Shown in pieces: positions 46,577 to 56,571 of a stretch of 64,000 nt of DNA. A program made the translations under genes and the position numbers. The stretch is from Streptococcus parasanguinis (lineage in GTDB: Bacteria; Bacillota; Bacilli; Lactobacillales; Streptococcaceae): positions 12,498-76,497 of the forward strand of contig NZ_CABFMD010000003.1 of the NCBI RefSeq assembly GCF_901875555.1. Reading direction: 5' to 3'. Position 1 is the stretch's first letter, and every line of letters begins with the position of its first letter. A model generated the notes under the pieces. That model was given only the letters and a program-made list of their open reading frames with translations, did not search any database and was not told the origin of the DNA.

Positions 46577-47800
<1,224 letters not shown>

Positions 47801-47830
47801 TTATGGACGTCTTCGGAAAATGAAGGGATC

Positions 47831-47862
47831 AAAAAACAAGCACCCGCAGATGCTTGTTTTTT
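47831..47862. terminator. Bidirectional terminator downstream of larD
   Basis: AAAAAACAAGCA / TGCTTGTTTTTT with an eight-base loop; T tails on both strands. Confidence 0.9.
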
Positions 47863-47881
47863 CATAGGATTGATCTTCCGA

Positions 47882-48595
47882 TTACATGATTCCAAGGAAG
47901 TGACGGATGAAGAAGAAGGCAAGGACAGCACCAACAAATGGAGCAGTACCTGGTACAATAAGACCATATTGCCAGTCGTTGTTTACTTTATCTTTGATTG
48001 GTAAGATTTGGTAAGCAAAACGAGGTCCAAGGTCACGCGCTTGGTTCATGGCGAAACCTGTAGTACCACCAAGCCCCATACCGATAGCCCAAACGATCAA
48101 ACCAACATGGAATGGAAGCATTGCTTCGTTGGCATGTTCAGCAGCCATGATAGAAGTCAAGAAGATGAAAGTTGCGAACGCTTCGACGAAGTAGTTACGT
48201 GGAAGGTTACGGCAGTTAGGGTTAGTTGAGAAGATGTTACGAATAGCAACACCATCAATTTGACCTTCAGAAATCTTGAAGTGGTCAGCATACATAAAGT
48301 AAGCAATCAAAGCTCCAAGGAAGGCACCGATCATTTCAGCGATTGCGATTGGGAAGAATTGAGCGATTGTCAATTTACCAAGAAGGACTTTCAACAAAGC
48401 CATTGCAGGGTTCATTGAAACGCCACCAAAGATGAACAAGCAGACAGTGATACCGAATGCCCATGTAGTGATCGCGAATAAGTGTCCAGTTCCAGCATAT
48501 TTTGTTTTCTTCAAAACGTCGTCACAGTGTACGCCAACCCCGAAGATAATCATCAAAGCTGTACTCATAACTTCTGCAAGTAATTGATGTGTCAT
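47882..48595 (-). CDS. larD: Aquaporin-family lactate channel LarD
   Basis: A 237-residue MIP-family channel with six membrane segments. The first half-helix has NPA (SMNPAMALLK); the second is NQARDLGPR where NPARD is usual. In L. plantarum LarD, encoded in the lar operon, aids transport of D/L-lactic acid; the same job is inferred from position as the last gene of larABCD. The ATG has TAGGAG with a rather long 12-base spacing. Alternatively it is a glycerol or water facilitator. Confidence 0.85.
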   Translation of the reverse strand: MTHQLLAEVMSTALMIIFGVGVHCDDVLKKTKYAGTGHLFAITTWAFGITVCLFIFGGVSMNPAMALLKVLLGKLTIAQFFPIAIAEMIGAFLGALIAYFMYADHFKISEGQIDGVAIRNIFSTNPNCRNLPRNYFVEAFATFIFLTSIMAAEHANEAMLPFHVGLIVWAIGMGLGGTTGFAMNQARDLGPRFAYQILPIKDKVNNDWQYGLIVPGTAPFVGAVLAFFFIRHFLGIM

Positions 48596-48615
48596 GTTAA
48601 TAAATGTCTCCTAAA

Positions 48616-49989
48616 TTAATAAATATATTTTTGTAATTGGTGATAAACTTCTTGAATCGGCAACTGCATCTCCTTAGCAATACGCTGACAGTCTTCGTAT
48701 TCAAGCGTCTTCTTAGTGATGGATCCGTACTGATTGATTTTAACCGTAACGGTTCCAAATTCTGTATCGATTTGTTCAAATCGACGTTGCATGACCTTGC
48801 GGTCAACTTGTTGGTATCGAAAACCAATGGTACTGGTTTCTTTGAACAAGAGGGTTGAAAAATCTTCCAGCTGGCTAGTTTGAATCAAAAGCGTTAACTC
48901 AAAACCAGGACGATTCTTTTTCATAACGATGCTACGATAGTAGACATCCAAAGCGCCAGCATCCAAAAACCGATTGAGAATATAAGCCAGTTGTTCTGGT
49001 GTTTGATCATCAATCGTTGTGGTGATTTCAACAATGCGATCATCGGTGTGATGAACGATGGTCGAGCTATGTGAGGCGTCTTCCTTCAATAGCGAACCGC
49101 GTAAAGCATTGAATTTTCCGGTATCTCTTTTACCAAATCCGTAGCCGACACTTTGGATGGCAAAGTGGGATGGGATCGGTTCGAAGATCGGGTCCAATGA
49201 TTTCAAGAGGGCTAACCCTGTTGGGGTGATCAACTCTGTTTTGACGGTGAAGTCTTGAGTGATCGGAATGGTGGTTTCCTTTCTCAACTGCATGACAGCA
49301 GGAACTGGAACCGGCATTTCCCCATGGGCGACTGAGATAGTCCCACTTCCCTCCGTGAGAGGAGTGGAGTAGACTGTGTCGATTCCAAGCGATTCCACTA
49401 GGATGAAAAAGCTAACGATGTCGACGATCGAGTCAATGGCACCGATCTCGTGGAAATGGATCTGCTCAACAGGCATGTTGTGCACAGCTGCTTCAGCCTT
49501 TGCAATATCAAGAAAGACTGCAAGGCTCTTTTCTTTTACAAAAGGACTCAACTGAGAAGCGACAATCAAGTCGTGGATGTCTGCATAACTGCGGGCATCC
49601 GCATGGGAATGTCCATGTTCATGATCGTGATGGTGTTCATGATCGTGATGATGTTCGTGATCGTGATGATGTTCATGATCGTGATGATGTTCGTGATCGT
49701 GATGGTGTTCGTGATCGTGATGGTGTTCGTGATCGTGATGGTGTTCGTGATCATGATCAAAATCGCCTTCAATCCCCGTATCTTTCTCCCCGTGGTGAAG
49801 GTGAACATCAAAATCAGTTCCCCAGATAGCGCTTTTAGAGATGCGATCAACGTGAAGGTGGAAACCATCGACTCCCAGTTTTTCGAGTTCAGAGCGAAGT
49901 AAGGTGACGTCTCCCCCAAGGTCAACCAATAGACCATTGAGCATATCGCCACTTATTCCAGAAAAAGGTTCTAAAAATAGACTGGTCAT
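48616..49989 (-). CDS. larC: Nickel-insertion protein LarC (NPN cofactor nickel chelatase)
   Basis: A 457-residue protein that inserts nickel into pyridinium-3,5-bisthiocarboxylate mononucleotide in a CTP-dependent step, finishing the NPN cofactor. It begins [13 protein letters not shown] and has the family motif [16 protein letters not shown] His-rich insert (about residues 78-125) is made of eight HDHEHH-type repeats and probably binds or stores nickel. The frame is continuous; in L. plantarum larC needs a programmed frameshift. It overlaps larB by four bases. Confidence 0.95.
   Translation of the reverse strand: MTSLFLEPFSGISGDMLNGLLVDLGGDVTLLRSELEKLGVDGFHLHVDRISKSAIWGTDFDVHLHHGEKDTGIEGDFDHDHEHHHDHEHHHDHEHHHDHEHHHDHEHHHDHEHHHDHEHHHDHEHGHSHADARSYADIHDLIVASQLSPFVKEKSLAVFLDIAKAEAAVHNMPVEQIHFHEIGAIDSIVDIVSFFILVESLGIDTVYSTPLTEGSGTISVAHGEMPVPVPAVMQLRKETTIPITQDFTVKTELITPTGLALLKSLDPIFEPIPSHFAIQSVGYGFGKRDTGKFNALRGSLLKEDASHSSTIVHHTDDRIVEITTTIDDQTPEQLAYILNRFLDAGALDVYYRSIVMKKNRPGFELTLLIQTSQLEDFSTLLFKETSTIGFRYQQVDRKVMQRRFEQIDTEFGTVTVKINQYGSITKKTLEYEDCQRIAKEMQLPIQEVYHQLQKYIY
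49615..49758. repeat. 18-bp tandem repeat (8 units) encoding the LarC His-rich stretch
   Basis: Unit RTGTTCRTGATCGTGATG on the plus strand, eight units in register, coding on the minus strand for six-residue HDHEHH repeats. Units differ only by A/G changes and the last ends CATGATC. Likely length-variable between strains. Confidence 0.92.
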
Positions 49990-50756
49990 TCGTTTTCCTT
50001 TCGATTGTGGTTGAGTCGGTTAATCATACAAGCTGAATAAGCTGCACCAAATCCATTGTCAATATTGACGACGGTGACTCCAGAAGCACAAGAAGTCAGC
50101 ATACTCATCAAAGTCGTGAGTCCTTGAAGATTGCTTCCGTATCCGATACTAGTCGGCACGGCAATCACAGGCACATCCACAAGACCTCCAACAACACTGA
50201 CAAGAGCTCCTTCCATTCCAGCGATGACAATCACCACACTGGCCTTTTGGATCTCATCTAAGCGTCTAAAGAGGCGATGAATACCGGCGACTCCTACGTC
50301 ATAGATCCGGTGGACAGCGTGGCCAAAGGTCTCTGCCGTTACGGCAGCCTCTTCGGCAACAGGAACATCACTAGTCCCTGCTGTCACAACGGCAATGTAG
50401 TGCTCCGCATCCACCTCTTCTTTTTTCGAGTTGAGAACGAAGCAGCGCGCTTCTGGATAATAGTGGCCGTTAGGAAAGAGCTGAGAAAGAGCCTCTCCCT
50501 TTTGGAGAGAGACTCTAGTTGCAAGGATCGGCAATTCTTTTTGTAAGAGGAATTGCATGATGCCTTCCATTTGCTCAACTGTCTTTCCTTCGCCGAAGAT
50601 GACTTCAGGGAAGCCATTGCGGCGTTGCCGGTCAGTATCAATTGCTGCATACCCTAGTTCTTTCACGCCGTTAATTTGCTCCAGCGCATCCTCTACAGAG
50701 AGGTGGCCAGCTTGCAAATCACGGAGTGTTTGTTCTAGATTTGGTTGAAAATCCAT
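49986..50756 (-). CDS. larB: NPN cofactor biosynthesis carboxylase LarB
   Basis: A 256-residue enzyme that carboxylates the pyridinium ring of nicotinic acid adenine dinucleotide and cleaves off AMP. The C-terminal domain is PurE-like (AIR carboxylase type), with [14 protein letters not shown] and the catalytic-Cys motif [18 protein letters not shown]. The N-terminal 80 residues are the LarB-specific region. It follows larA by eight bases and overlaps larC by four. Confidence 0.96.
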   Translation of the reverse strand: MDFQPNLEQTLRDLQAGHLSVEDALEQINGVKELGYAAIDTDRQRRNGFPEVIFGEGKTVEQMEGIMQFLLQKELPILATRVSLQKGEALSQLFPNGHYYPEARCFVLNSKKEEVDAEHYIAVVTAGTSDVPVAEEAAVTAETFGHAVHRIYDVGVAGIHRLFRRLDEIQKASVVIVIAGMEGALVSVVGGLVDVPVIAVPTSIGYGSNLQGLTTLMSMLTSCASGVTVVNIDNGFGAAYSACMINRLNHNRKENE

Positions 50757-50764
50757 GGTCGATT

Positions 50765-52039
50765 CTATTCAACAACAACAGAGAGTCCGTCGCGGATAAC
50801 GGTTACTTTCGCATCTTTTCCTTCACGAGCCAAGGCTTTTTCAAGTGCTTCGTCAAATGAAGTTGCAAGTTCCATGTGCATACCTGTGATCAAAGCAGGG
50901 TCGACAAGGTCAGATACAAAGATAACATGGTGGTGTACCAAGATACGAGCCAAGATTTGAGAAGTCCATTGGTCTGGAACAGTTTCCAAACGAGGTGTAT
51001 TGATGGCTTGTTCCAAGAATTCTTTTGGATCTTCTACTTCAGCAAGGTTACGATAGAATCCTTCTCCACCGTGACCATCCGCACATCCAGCAACCATGAT
51101 GATGGTTCCGCCTTCTTTGTTTGAAGCTTCAGCAGCTGTCATCCCTTTAACGGCTTGGTAGATGTTTTGGTCAAGTGGGAAACCACCGTTTGTTGAAATC
51201 GTAATGTCGCTTTCGATCTTAGACACGTGTGCCAAGTCTGCAACAAATTCACAACCAACTTTGTGGGCTTCAACCATGTCCCCAGCGAAAGATCCGATGA
51301 TGTGTTTTTCGCCGTCCAAGACAACATTGACGATGAAGGCCAATTTTGCAGTACGAGCAGCGTAAAGCATATCTTCGTGGATTGGGTTGTGGTCAAGGTT
51401 ACCAGTACGTGCTTTATCAGAGTTGATAAAGTCACCTGAGTGGTTCGCCATGATAGTCTTGTATGAAGCAATACCTGGAAGGACTGATTTACGTCCACCT
51501 GAGAATCCAGCAAAGAAGTGAGATTCGATGAATCCTTCTGCTAGCAACAAGTCAGCTTCAGCAGCAATCTTGTTGATGATACAATCCCCACCTGAAGGAA
51601 GTTGACCGATTTTAACCATGTCATCATCGTTTGTTGAAATGTGCATAACGATTTCTTCATTGTCAACGATTTCTTGGCCGTATTTGTTGATCAATTCTTC
51701 ACGAGTTGAAGGACGGTGGAAACCAGTAGCAACCAAGATACGCACGCGTGCATCAGGGTTAGCTGAGCGAATACGACGCAAAATGATTGGGGTAATGATA
51801 TGAGAAGGTACAGGACGAGTGTGGTCAGAACTGATCAACACGATGTCTTTTTTACCTTTAGCGAGTTCTTCCAAAGATGGGCTGCCGATAGGGTTATCCA
51901 ATGAACGTTCAACAGTTTCTTCTTCAGACAGTGGGTTATGGAAGTTTTCCGCTTTTGACTCTAACAAACCAGCAAAGTTTTCATCTGGAATCTTTGCAAC
52001 AATCGTCTTTTTGTCGTACGGTAATTTAATTTCTACCAT
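50765..52039 (-). CDS. larA: Nickel-dependent lactate racemase LarA
   Basis: A 424-residue enzyme that interconverts L- and D-lactate by hydride transfer using the nickel-pincer nucleotide. The residues known from L. plantarum LarA occur here at the same numbers: Asp72 and Arg75 (SDHTRPVP), His108 (GFHRP), His174 and Lys184 ([19 protein letters not shown]) and His200 (MANHSGDF). So it is most likely a true lactate racemase and not a paralogue for another 2-hydroxyacid. It heads the larABCD operon, with AAAGGAG before the ATG. Confidence 0.97.
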   Translation of the reverse strand: MVEIKLPYDKKTIVAKIPDENFAGLLESKAENFHNPLSEEETVERSLDNPIGSPSLEELAKGKKDIVLISSDHTRPVPSHIITPIILRRIRSANPDARVRILVATGFHRPSTREELINKYGQEIVDNEEIVMHISTNDDDMVKIGQLPSGGDCIINKIAAEADLLLAEGFIESHFFAGFSGGRKSVLPGIASYKTIMANHSGDFINSDKARTGNLDHNPIHEDMLYAARTAKLAFIVNVVLDGEKHIIGSFAGDMVEAHKVGCEFVADLAHVSKIESDITISTNGGFPLDQNIYQAVKGMTAAEASNKEGGTIIMVAGCADGHGGEGFYRNLAEVEDPKEFLEQAINTPRLETVPDQWTSQILARILVHHHVIFVSDLVDPALITGMHMELATSFDEALEKALAREGKDAKVTVIRDGLSVVVE

Positions 52040-52074
52040 TATTTGCGATCTCCTTTATTAATACTGATACTTAT

Positions 52075-52080
52075 AGTATA
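52075..52080 (-). promoter_or_regulatory. Possible -10 of the larA promoter
   Basis: TATACT on the minus strand, about 36 bp before the larA start, downstream of the palindrome at 52113-52130. No good -35, as expected for an activator-dependent promoter. Confidence 0.4.
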
Positions 52081-52112
52081 ATTCTTTTTTAAAAGAGGTG
52101 TGTACTGTTTGT

Positions 52113-52130
52113 TGTTAACAAATGATAACA
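52113..52130. promoter_or_regulatory. Putative Lar box (LarR operator)
   Basis: TGTTAACAAATGATAACA is an 18-bp near-palindrome with seven of nine base pairs complementary (outer arms TGTTA/TAACA). It has the Crp/Fnr-like layout and lies between the divergent larA and larR genes, about 50-60 bp from the likely larA start site. Confidence 0.55.
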
Positions 52131-52199
52131 TAAAATAACGAGAATAGGTGTATCATTAGTGTGACTTTGAGAGAGAGCAGATGGGGAGGAAAAACCGTC

Positions 52200-52865
52200 G
52201 TGAATTCAGAATTTTTAGTGAAATTTTTGGAAGAGAGGCGAACGCCGATCGTCAAGAAAAAATACCATAGTTACCTCTCCTATCGTGGGATCAAAGAGGA
52301 CTACATCTACATCTTGAAAGAAGGTGTAGTCAAGACCAGTGTCATCATGCGCGATGGGCGTGAGTTTAACTTTTCCTATCTAAAAGCCATTGACATTGTC
52401 TCTTTGATTCGTGATGAGGTGTCCAACTATACAGACTCGCCTTTCAATGTGCGAGTGGAGACAGAAGAAGCGAGTTTTTATCGCATTCCCCGGGTCAAAT
52501 TTTGGAATTTTGTCAAAGAACAAAAAGAACTGCAGGACTATGTGAGAGACTATTATCGCAATAAACTGTCTGAAAGTATGGAATCTCAGCAGTACATGAT
52601 GATGAATGGCAAAAAAGGAGCGGTTTGTTTTCATTTGCAAAAACTCAGCAGTTTGTTTGGTGTGGAGCAAGAAGATGGCGTCTTGATTGATTTCAACATT
52701 ACCAATGAAGATATTGCCGGCTTTTGTGGAATTTCGACGCGAAACAGTGTCAATCGCATTCTCAATGAATTAAAACGAGAAGGTGTTTTGGATATTCGAC
52801 AGCAAAAGATTGTGATTTTGGATAATGAACGGATTGAAGAATTTATCGGAAGGGAGCTATTCTAA
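52200..52865 (+). CDS. larR: Crp/Fnr-family regulator LarR
   Basis: A 221-residue regulator with an N-terminal cyclic-nucleotide-binding-like beta roll (about 20-120), a long dimer helix and a C-terminal winged helix (ITNEDIAGFCGISTRNSVNRIL). L. plantarum LarR activates the lar operon in response to L-lactate over D-lactate. GTG 52200 (VNSEFLVKFLEE) is chosen, nine bases after GGGGAGGA; an in-frame GTG at 52161 lacks a site. It is divergent from larA and one base before larE. Confidence 0.88.
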   Translation: MNSEFLVKFLEERRTPIVKKKYHSYLSYRGIKEDYIYILKEGVVKTSVIMRDGREFNFSYLKAIDIVSLIRDEVSNYTDSPFNVRVETEEASFYRIPRVKFWNFVKEQKELQDYVRDYYRNKLSESMESQQYMMMNGKKGAVCFHLQKLSSLFGVEQEDGVLIDFNITNEDIAGFCGISTRNSVNRILNELKREGVLDIRQQKIVILDNERIEEFIGRELF

Positions 52866-52866
52866 G

Positions 52867-53715
52867 ATGGTAACAGAAGCACAAATCAGAAAAGAAAAAG
52901 AAGAAAAATTACAAGATATTTTACGCAAAATCGGGAAGGTAGCCATTACCTATTCAGGTGGGATTGATAGTTCTTATCTCTTGAAGGTGGCCTTAGATAC
53001 CTTGGGACCTGACAATGTTATTGCGGCTGTTGTGAACTCTGAGATGTTTTCAAATGAAGAGTTCGATCTAGCGCTCGACTTGGCCGATCAGCTAGGAGCG
53101 CCTGTGCTTGGTCTGGAAATGAGAGAATTGAGTGATCCACGGATTGCGGCCAATACGCCCAATATTTGGTATTACACCAAACAATTGATGTACCAAACCA
53201 TTAAGGATTCGGTCACAGAACTGGGCTTTAAGCAATTGGTGGACGGTATGATTATGGATGATATCGACGATTTCCGTCCTGGTATCAAGGCTCGGGACGA
53301 AGCAGGTGTCCGCAGTGTCTTACAAGAAGCGGGTCTCTATAAGACAGAAATTCGTCAATTGGCCAAGGAAAGAGGGGTCTCCAATTGGAATAAGGTGCCA
53401 TCTTGTAGTGTTGCCTCACGTTTCCCATACGGGGTGAAAATCACTTCAGAAAATGTCCAACGGGTCTTTGAAGGGGAAGAGTTCCTTGTAGGGCTGGGCT
53501 TTGAGCAAGCTCGTGTGCGTGTGCATGGAGACTTGGCGCGCATCGAAGTGGAAGAAGACCATCTGCTTGAAGCCATCCAACTGCATGACAAGATCAATGA
53601 CTATATGAAGAAAATCGGATTTACCTATGTAGCCTTGGATTTGGCAGGATACAAGTACGGCCGGATGAATGATTCATTGGATGAAAAAACAAAAGAAAAA
53701 ATTATGGCGGGTTAA
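52867..53715 (+). CDS. larE: NPN cofactor sulfur transferase LarE
   Basis: A 282-residue PP-loop enzyme that adenylates the pyridinium biscarboxylate and inserts sulfur. The PP-loop is SGGIDSS (residues 30-36). The protein has just one cysteine, Cys180 in VPSCSVASRFPYG, equivalent to the sacrificial Cys176 of L. plantarum LarE. It is thus of the single-use type, giving up its own sulfur, and not of the iron-sulfur three-Cys type. ATG 52867 follows GGGAG. Confidence 0.95.
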   Translation: MVTEAQIRKEKEEKLQDILRKIGKVAITYSGGIDSSYLLKVALDTLGPDNVIAAVVNSEMFSNEEFDLALDLADQLGAPVLGLEMRELSDPRIAANTPNIWYYTKQLMYQTIKDSVTELGFKQLVDGMIMDDIDDFRPGIKARDEAGVRSVLQEAGLYKTEIRQLAKERGVSNWNKVPSCSVASRFPYGVKITSENVQRVFEGEEFLVGLGFEQARVRVHGDLARIEVEEDHLLEAIQLHDKINDYMKKIGFTYVALDLAGYKYGRMNDSLDEKTKEKIMAG

Positions 53716-53718
53716 GCA

Positions 53719-54243
53719 ATGAAGGAAGTGATAAGCTTCTGGTTTGAAGAGTTGAAGCCAGAGGATTGGTTCAAAAAATCAGACGCACTGGATCAAGAAA
53801 TGCGCGTGCGCTTTGAAGAACTTTATTGGAAGGCCAGTCGTGGGGAATTGTTCAGCTGGCGCGCGTCAGCTGAAGGGCGCTTGGCAGAGATTTTGCTTTT
53901 GGACCAGATCCCTCGGAATATTTTTCGAGGGAAAGCCCAAGCCTTTGCAACCGATTCGCTTGCCTTGGTCTTGGCCCAAGAAGGTCTGACAAAAGCTCAA
54001 GCCTTGCCGGTTGTACAGCGAGGCTTTTTCTACATGCCCTTTATGCATTCGGAATCCTTAGCCATTCATGAAGAAGCCCTGCGTCTATTTGATCAACCGG
54101 GCTTAGAAAAACGTTTGAAGTATGAGAAAGTGCATGCGGAGATTCTTCAACAATTTGGGCGATATCCACATCGGAATGCCATCTTAGGACGGCCTTCGAC
54201 CAAGGAAGAAGAGGAGTATTTGAAAGAACATGCAGGCTTTTAA
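53719..54243 (+). CDS. DUF924-family protein
   Basis: A 174-residue soluble helical protein. The family pattern is clear: VISFWFEELKPEDWF, LLLDQIPRNIFRG, FFYMPFMHSES and YPHRNAILGR. Its biochemical role is unknown. It lies three bases after larE and overlaps the transporter gene by 14 bases, so it is in the lar-nik transcription unit. A link to nickel or lactate metabolism is only suggested by position. Confidence 0.88.
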   Translation: MKEVISFWFEELKPEDWFKKSDALDQEMRVRFEELYWKASRGELFSWRASAEGRLAEILLLDQIPRNIFRGKAQAFATDSLALVLAQEGLTKAQALPVVQRGFFYMPFMHSESLAIHEEALRLFDQPGLEKRLKYEKVHAEILQQFGRYPHRNAILGRPSTKEEEEYLKEHAGF

Positions 54244-55783
54244 AAGAAAAAAAGGATGTTGGGCCAAGTTCTGCTGGGCGATCCTGTTAGCTGGAATTTT
54301 CTTGCTAGCTTTTAATGCCTTTCAGGGAAGACAGAATAAAACGGTCTCTTCTCGTGACACAGTTACGATGGGCTATACTCAATTTCCGGCTAATATTGAT
54401 CCAGTCAAAGAGTACAATGGTTGGTTTACGGTGCGCTACGGGGTCGGGGAGACTCTGTTTAAAATGGATGATCACCTACAGATCCAGCCTTGGCTTGCTA
54501 CCAAAGGTGAGCAGTTGTCTCCTCTTGAGTGGGAAATCACCATCCGTCAAGGGGTTCATTTCCATGATGGGAGCCTCATGACTCCTAAGACAGTCAAGGA
54601 GTCCTTGGAACACCTTTTGGTATCCAATCAGCGGGCAGCAGGTGAATTAATGATCGAGCAAATAACAGCGACGGATCAGAGTATTCGGATCAAAACCAAA
54701 GAGCCCCAACCGATCCTTTTGAACCTTTTGGCGGATCCTTATTCGACCATTATTCATGTTGGAGTTAAAGAGGCGACTGGAAAATCGGTTGTTGCGACAG
54801 GTCCTTACCAGATGACAGCTTTTCGACCAGAGAATGGTGCTAGTCTAAAGGCCTTTCACAACTATTGGAATGGAGCCCCTAAGGTACAGAAGGTCGAGAT
54901 TCATTCATTTTCAGATGCGACTTCGATGAGTCTCGCCTTAGATGCTGGTGAGATCGATGCGGCTTATGGGATGCCGGCGCTCAATCTAGCTTCTTATCGT
55001 AAGAAAACAGGTTATCGGATTTCAGAAGTGGATGGCTCGCGCTATCTTTCTTATGTTTATAATTTCCGAGATCCTTGGATGAAAGACAAGACGCTACGAA
55101 AAGCCCTTGATTTGGTGATTGATCGAAAGACCTATAGTCAATCGCTCTTTCAAAAAGGTTCCCAAGCTACAAGTGGTCCGTTTCCAAGTCGCTTTCCTTT
55201 TGCTTTAGAAGAGCCTGTTCCAAATACGAATGCCAAGGAAGCAGAGAAGCTCTTGGATCAAGCAGGTTATCTGAAAAAAGCAGATGGGTTTCGCTATAAA
55301 GATGGTAAAAAGGTTATATTAACAGCTCTTTCTTATGATCGTTTACCTGAGATTCCTTTAGCAGTTCAGGCGACACAAGCTGCCTTGAAGCAAATTGGGA
55401 TCGATGTGAAGATTCGGACTGTTGAAGTAGGATCGATTGCTGTTGCAGAAGATTATTCGTTTACCCCGTATACCATGGTGGCGACTCCTGTAGGTGACCC
55501 CTATCCCTTCTTTAAGAGTTCACTGGCTTCAGACGGTTCGGTTAATCTTGGAAAATACAAGAGCGATAAGGTAGACCAACTCATTCAAACTCTGGGGACA
55601 GAAGGCAATCAAGAGAAGCGTCAAGAGCTGAGTAAGGACCTTCAAAGGGAAATAAAAGAAGACTTACCGATCAGCTTTTTGGTGACGTTTAAGGTAGCGG
55701 TTATTATGAATGATCGCGTATCAGGTCTCGCATCGAGTGCCTCAGACTATTACCATATAACCAATCATTTAACAAAGGAATAA
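54230..55783 (+). CDS. Nickel/peptide-type ABC transporter substrate-binding protein (NikA-like)
   Basis: A 517-residue family 5 extracellular solute-binding protein. The segment EYNGWFTVRYGVGETLFK resembles nickel-binding members of the family, and GVHFHDGSLMTPKTVKESLEHL is typical. The N-terminus has a basic start and one hydrophobic anchor (residues about 16-33) but no lipobox, so it may be tethered by an uncleaved segment. Position after larE argues for nickel uptake to serve LarC. An oligopeptide or metallophore substrate remains possible. Confidence 0.82.
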   Translation: MQAFKRKKGCWAKFCWAILLAGIFLLAFNAFQGRQNKTVSSRDTVTMGYTQFPANIDPVKEYNGWFTVRYGVGETLFKMDDHLQIQPWLATKGEQLSPLEWEITIRQGVHFHDGSLMTPKTVKESLEHLLVSNQRAAGELMIEQITATDQSIRIKTKEPQPILLNLLADPYSTIIHVGVKEATGKSVVATGPYQMTAFRPENGASLKAFHNYWNGAPKVQKVEIHSFSDATSMSLALDAGEIDAAYGMPALNLASYRKKTGYRISEVDGSRYLSYVYNFRDPWMKDKTLRKALDLVIDRKTYSQSLFQKGSQATSGPFPSRFPFALEEPVPNTNAKEAEKLLDQAGYLKKADGFRYKDGKKVILTALSYDRLPEIPLAVQATQAALKQIGIDVKIRTVEVGSIAVAEDYSFTPYTMVATPVGDPYPFFKSSLASDGSVNLGKYKSDKVDQLIQTLGTEGNQEKRQELSKDLQREIKEDLPISFLVTFKVAVIMNDRVSGLASSASDYYHITNHLTKE

Positions 55784-55785
55784 GT

Positions 55786-56571
55786 ATGCTTGAACTTCAA
55801 CATCTAACGGTCCAATCCAGAGATCGGATCATTATTGAAGATCTATCGTTTCAGTTGAGAAAATCCCAAAGTCTTGCGATTGTCGGAGAAAGTGGCAGTG
55901 GGAAGTCCACCCTGTTGAAGGTCTTGCTAGGGCTCCCCTTGAGAGATCTTTGGATTGCAAAGGGACAGTATAGTTGGCAAGGAAAAGTACAGCTCCAGCA
56001 GTTCTCTCCTTACCCTTTCGTAGGGAGTGAGATGGCTTGGGTCAGCCAGCAGGCTGGGCGCTTTTTTTATGATCGACGAACCATCGAAAACCATTATAAG
56101 GATCTGGTCAACAGTCTAAAAGGGCGAGCTTCTAAAGTTCGTTCTCTCAAAGAATGTATGGACCTGGTCGGTTTAGATATGAATAAGGTTGCGCCTTCCT
56201 ATCCCTTTGAACTAAGTGGGGGCATGATGCAGCGGGTCGCGATCGCATTGTCTTTGGCCTCTTATCCTAAGATTTTGCTAGCTGATGAGCCCACCAGTGC
56301 ACTGGATGTCGTCACCAAACTAGAAATCGTGGATTTATTAGATCGCCTAAAAAGAGAAGAAGGCTTGTCTCTTCTATTAGTGACACATGACATGTCAGTT
56401 GCTGCAGCTTTGACGGATCAGATGCTTGTGATTCGTGAGGGACAGGTCATTGAACAGGGACCTACAGCCCATTTGTTGCAGTCTGCAAAAGAAGACTATA
56501 CGAAAGAGCTGCTTGCAGCAACCCCTCGTTTACGGAAAGGAGCCTCAGATGGGGACAGTATTGACCTGTAA
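55786..56571 (+). CDS. ABC transporter ATP-binding protein (NikD-like)
   Basis: A 261-residue ATPase of the Opp/Nik class. Walker A is GESGSGKST, the signature LSGGMMQR and Walker B ILLADEPTSALD, followed by the H-loop LLVTHD. It is the first of two paired ATPases. It starts three bases after the binding protein gene, and its end overlaps the next ATPase by 23 bases. Confidence 0.9.
   Translation: MLELQHLTVQSRDRIIIEDLSFQLRKSQSLAIVGESGSGKSTLLKVLLGLPLRDLWIAKGQYSWQGKVQLQQFSPYPFVGSEMAWVSQQAGRFFYDRRTIENHYKDLVNSLKGRASKVRSLKECMDLVGLDMNKVAPSYPFELSGGMMQRVAIALSLASYPKILLADEPTSALDVVTKLEIVDLLDRLKREEGLSLLLVTHDMSVAAALTDQMLVIREGQVIEQGPTAHLLQSAKEDYTKELLAATPRLRKGASDGDSIDL

Noticed and set aside
47990..48200. 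Frameshift or sequencing error suspected at the NQARD motif of LarD
   Set aside because: The frame is intact on both sides and GPR follows correctly, so NQA is a real substitution as far as this sequence shows.
49615..49758. Possible CRISPR array
   Set aside because: Units are contiguous without spacers and in register with the larC codons, so it is a coding tandem repeat.
49450..49902. Plus-strand frames of 109-150 codons rich in Val/Met/Ile or Asp/Arg-His repeats opposite larC
   Set aside because: They are shadows created by the 18-bp repeat of larC, which is free of stops in several frames. No ribosome-binding site or domain.
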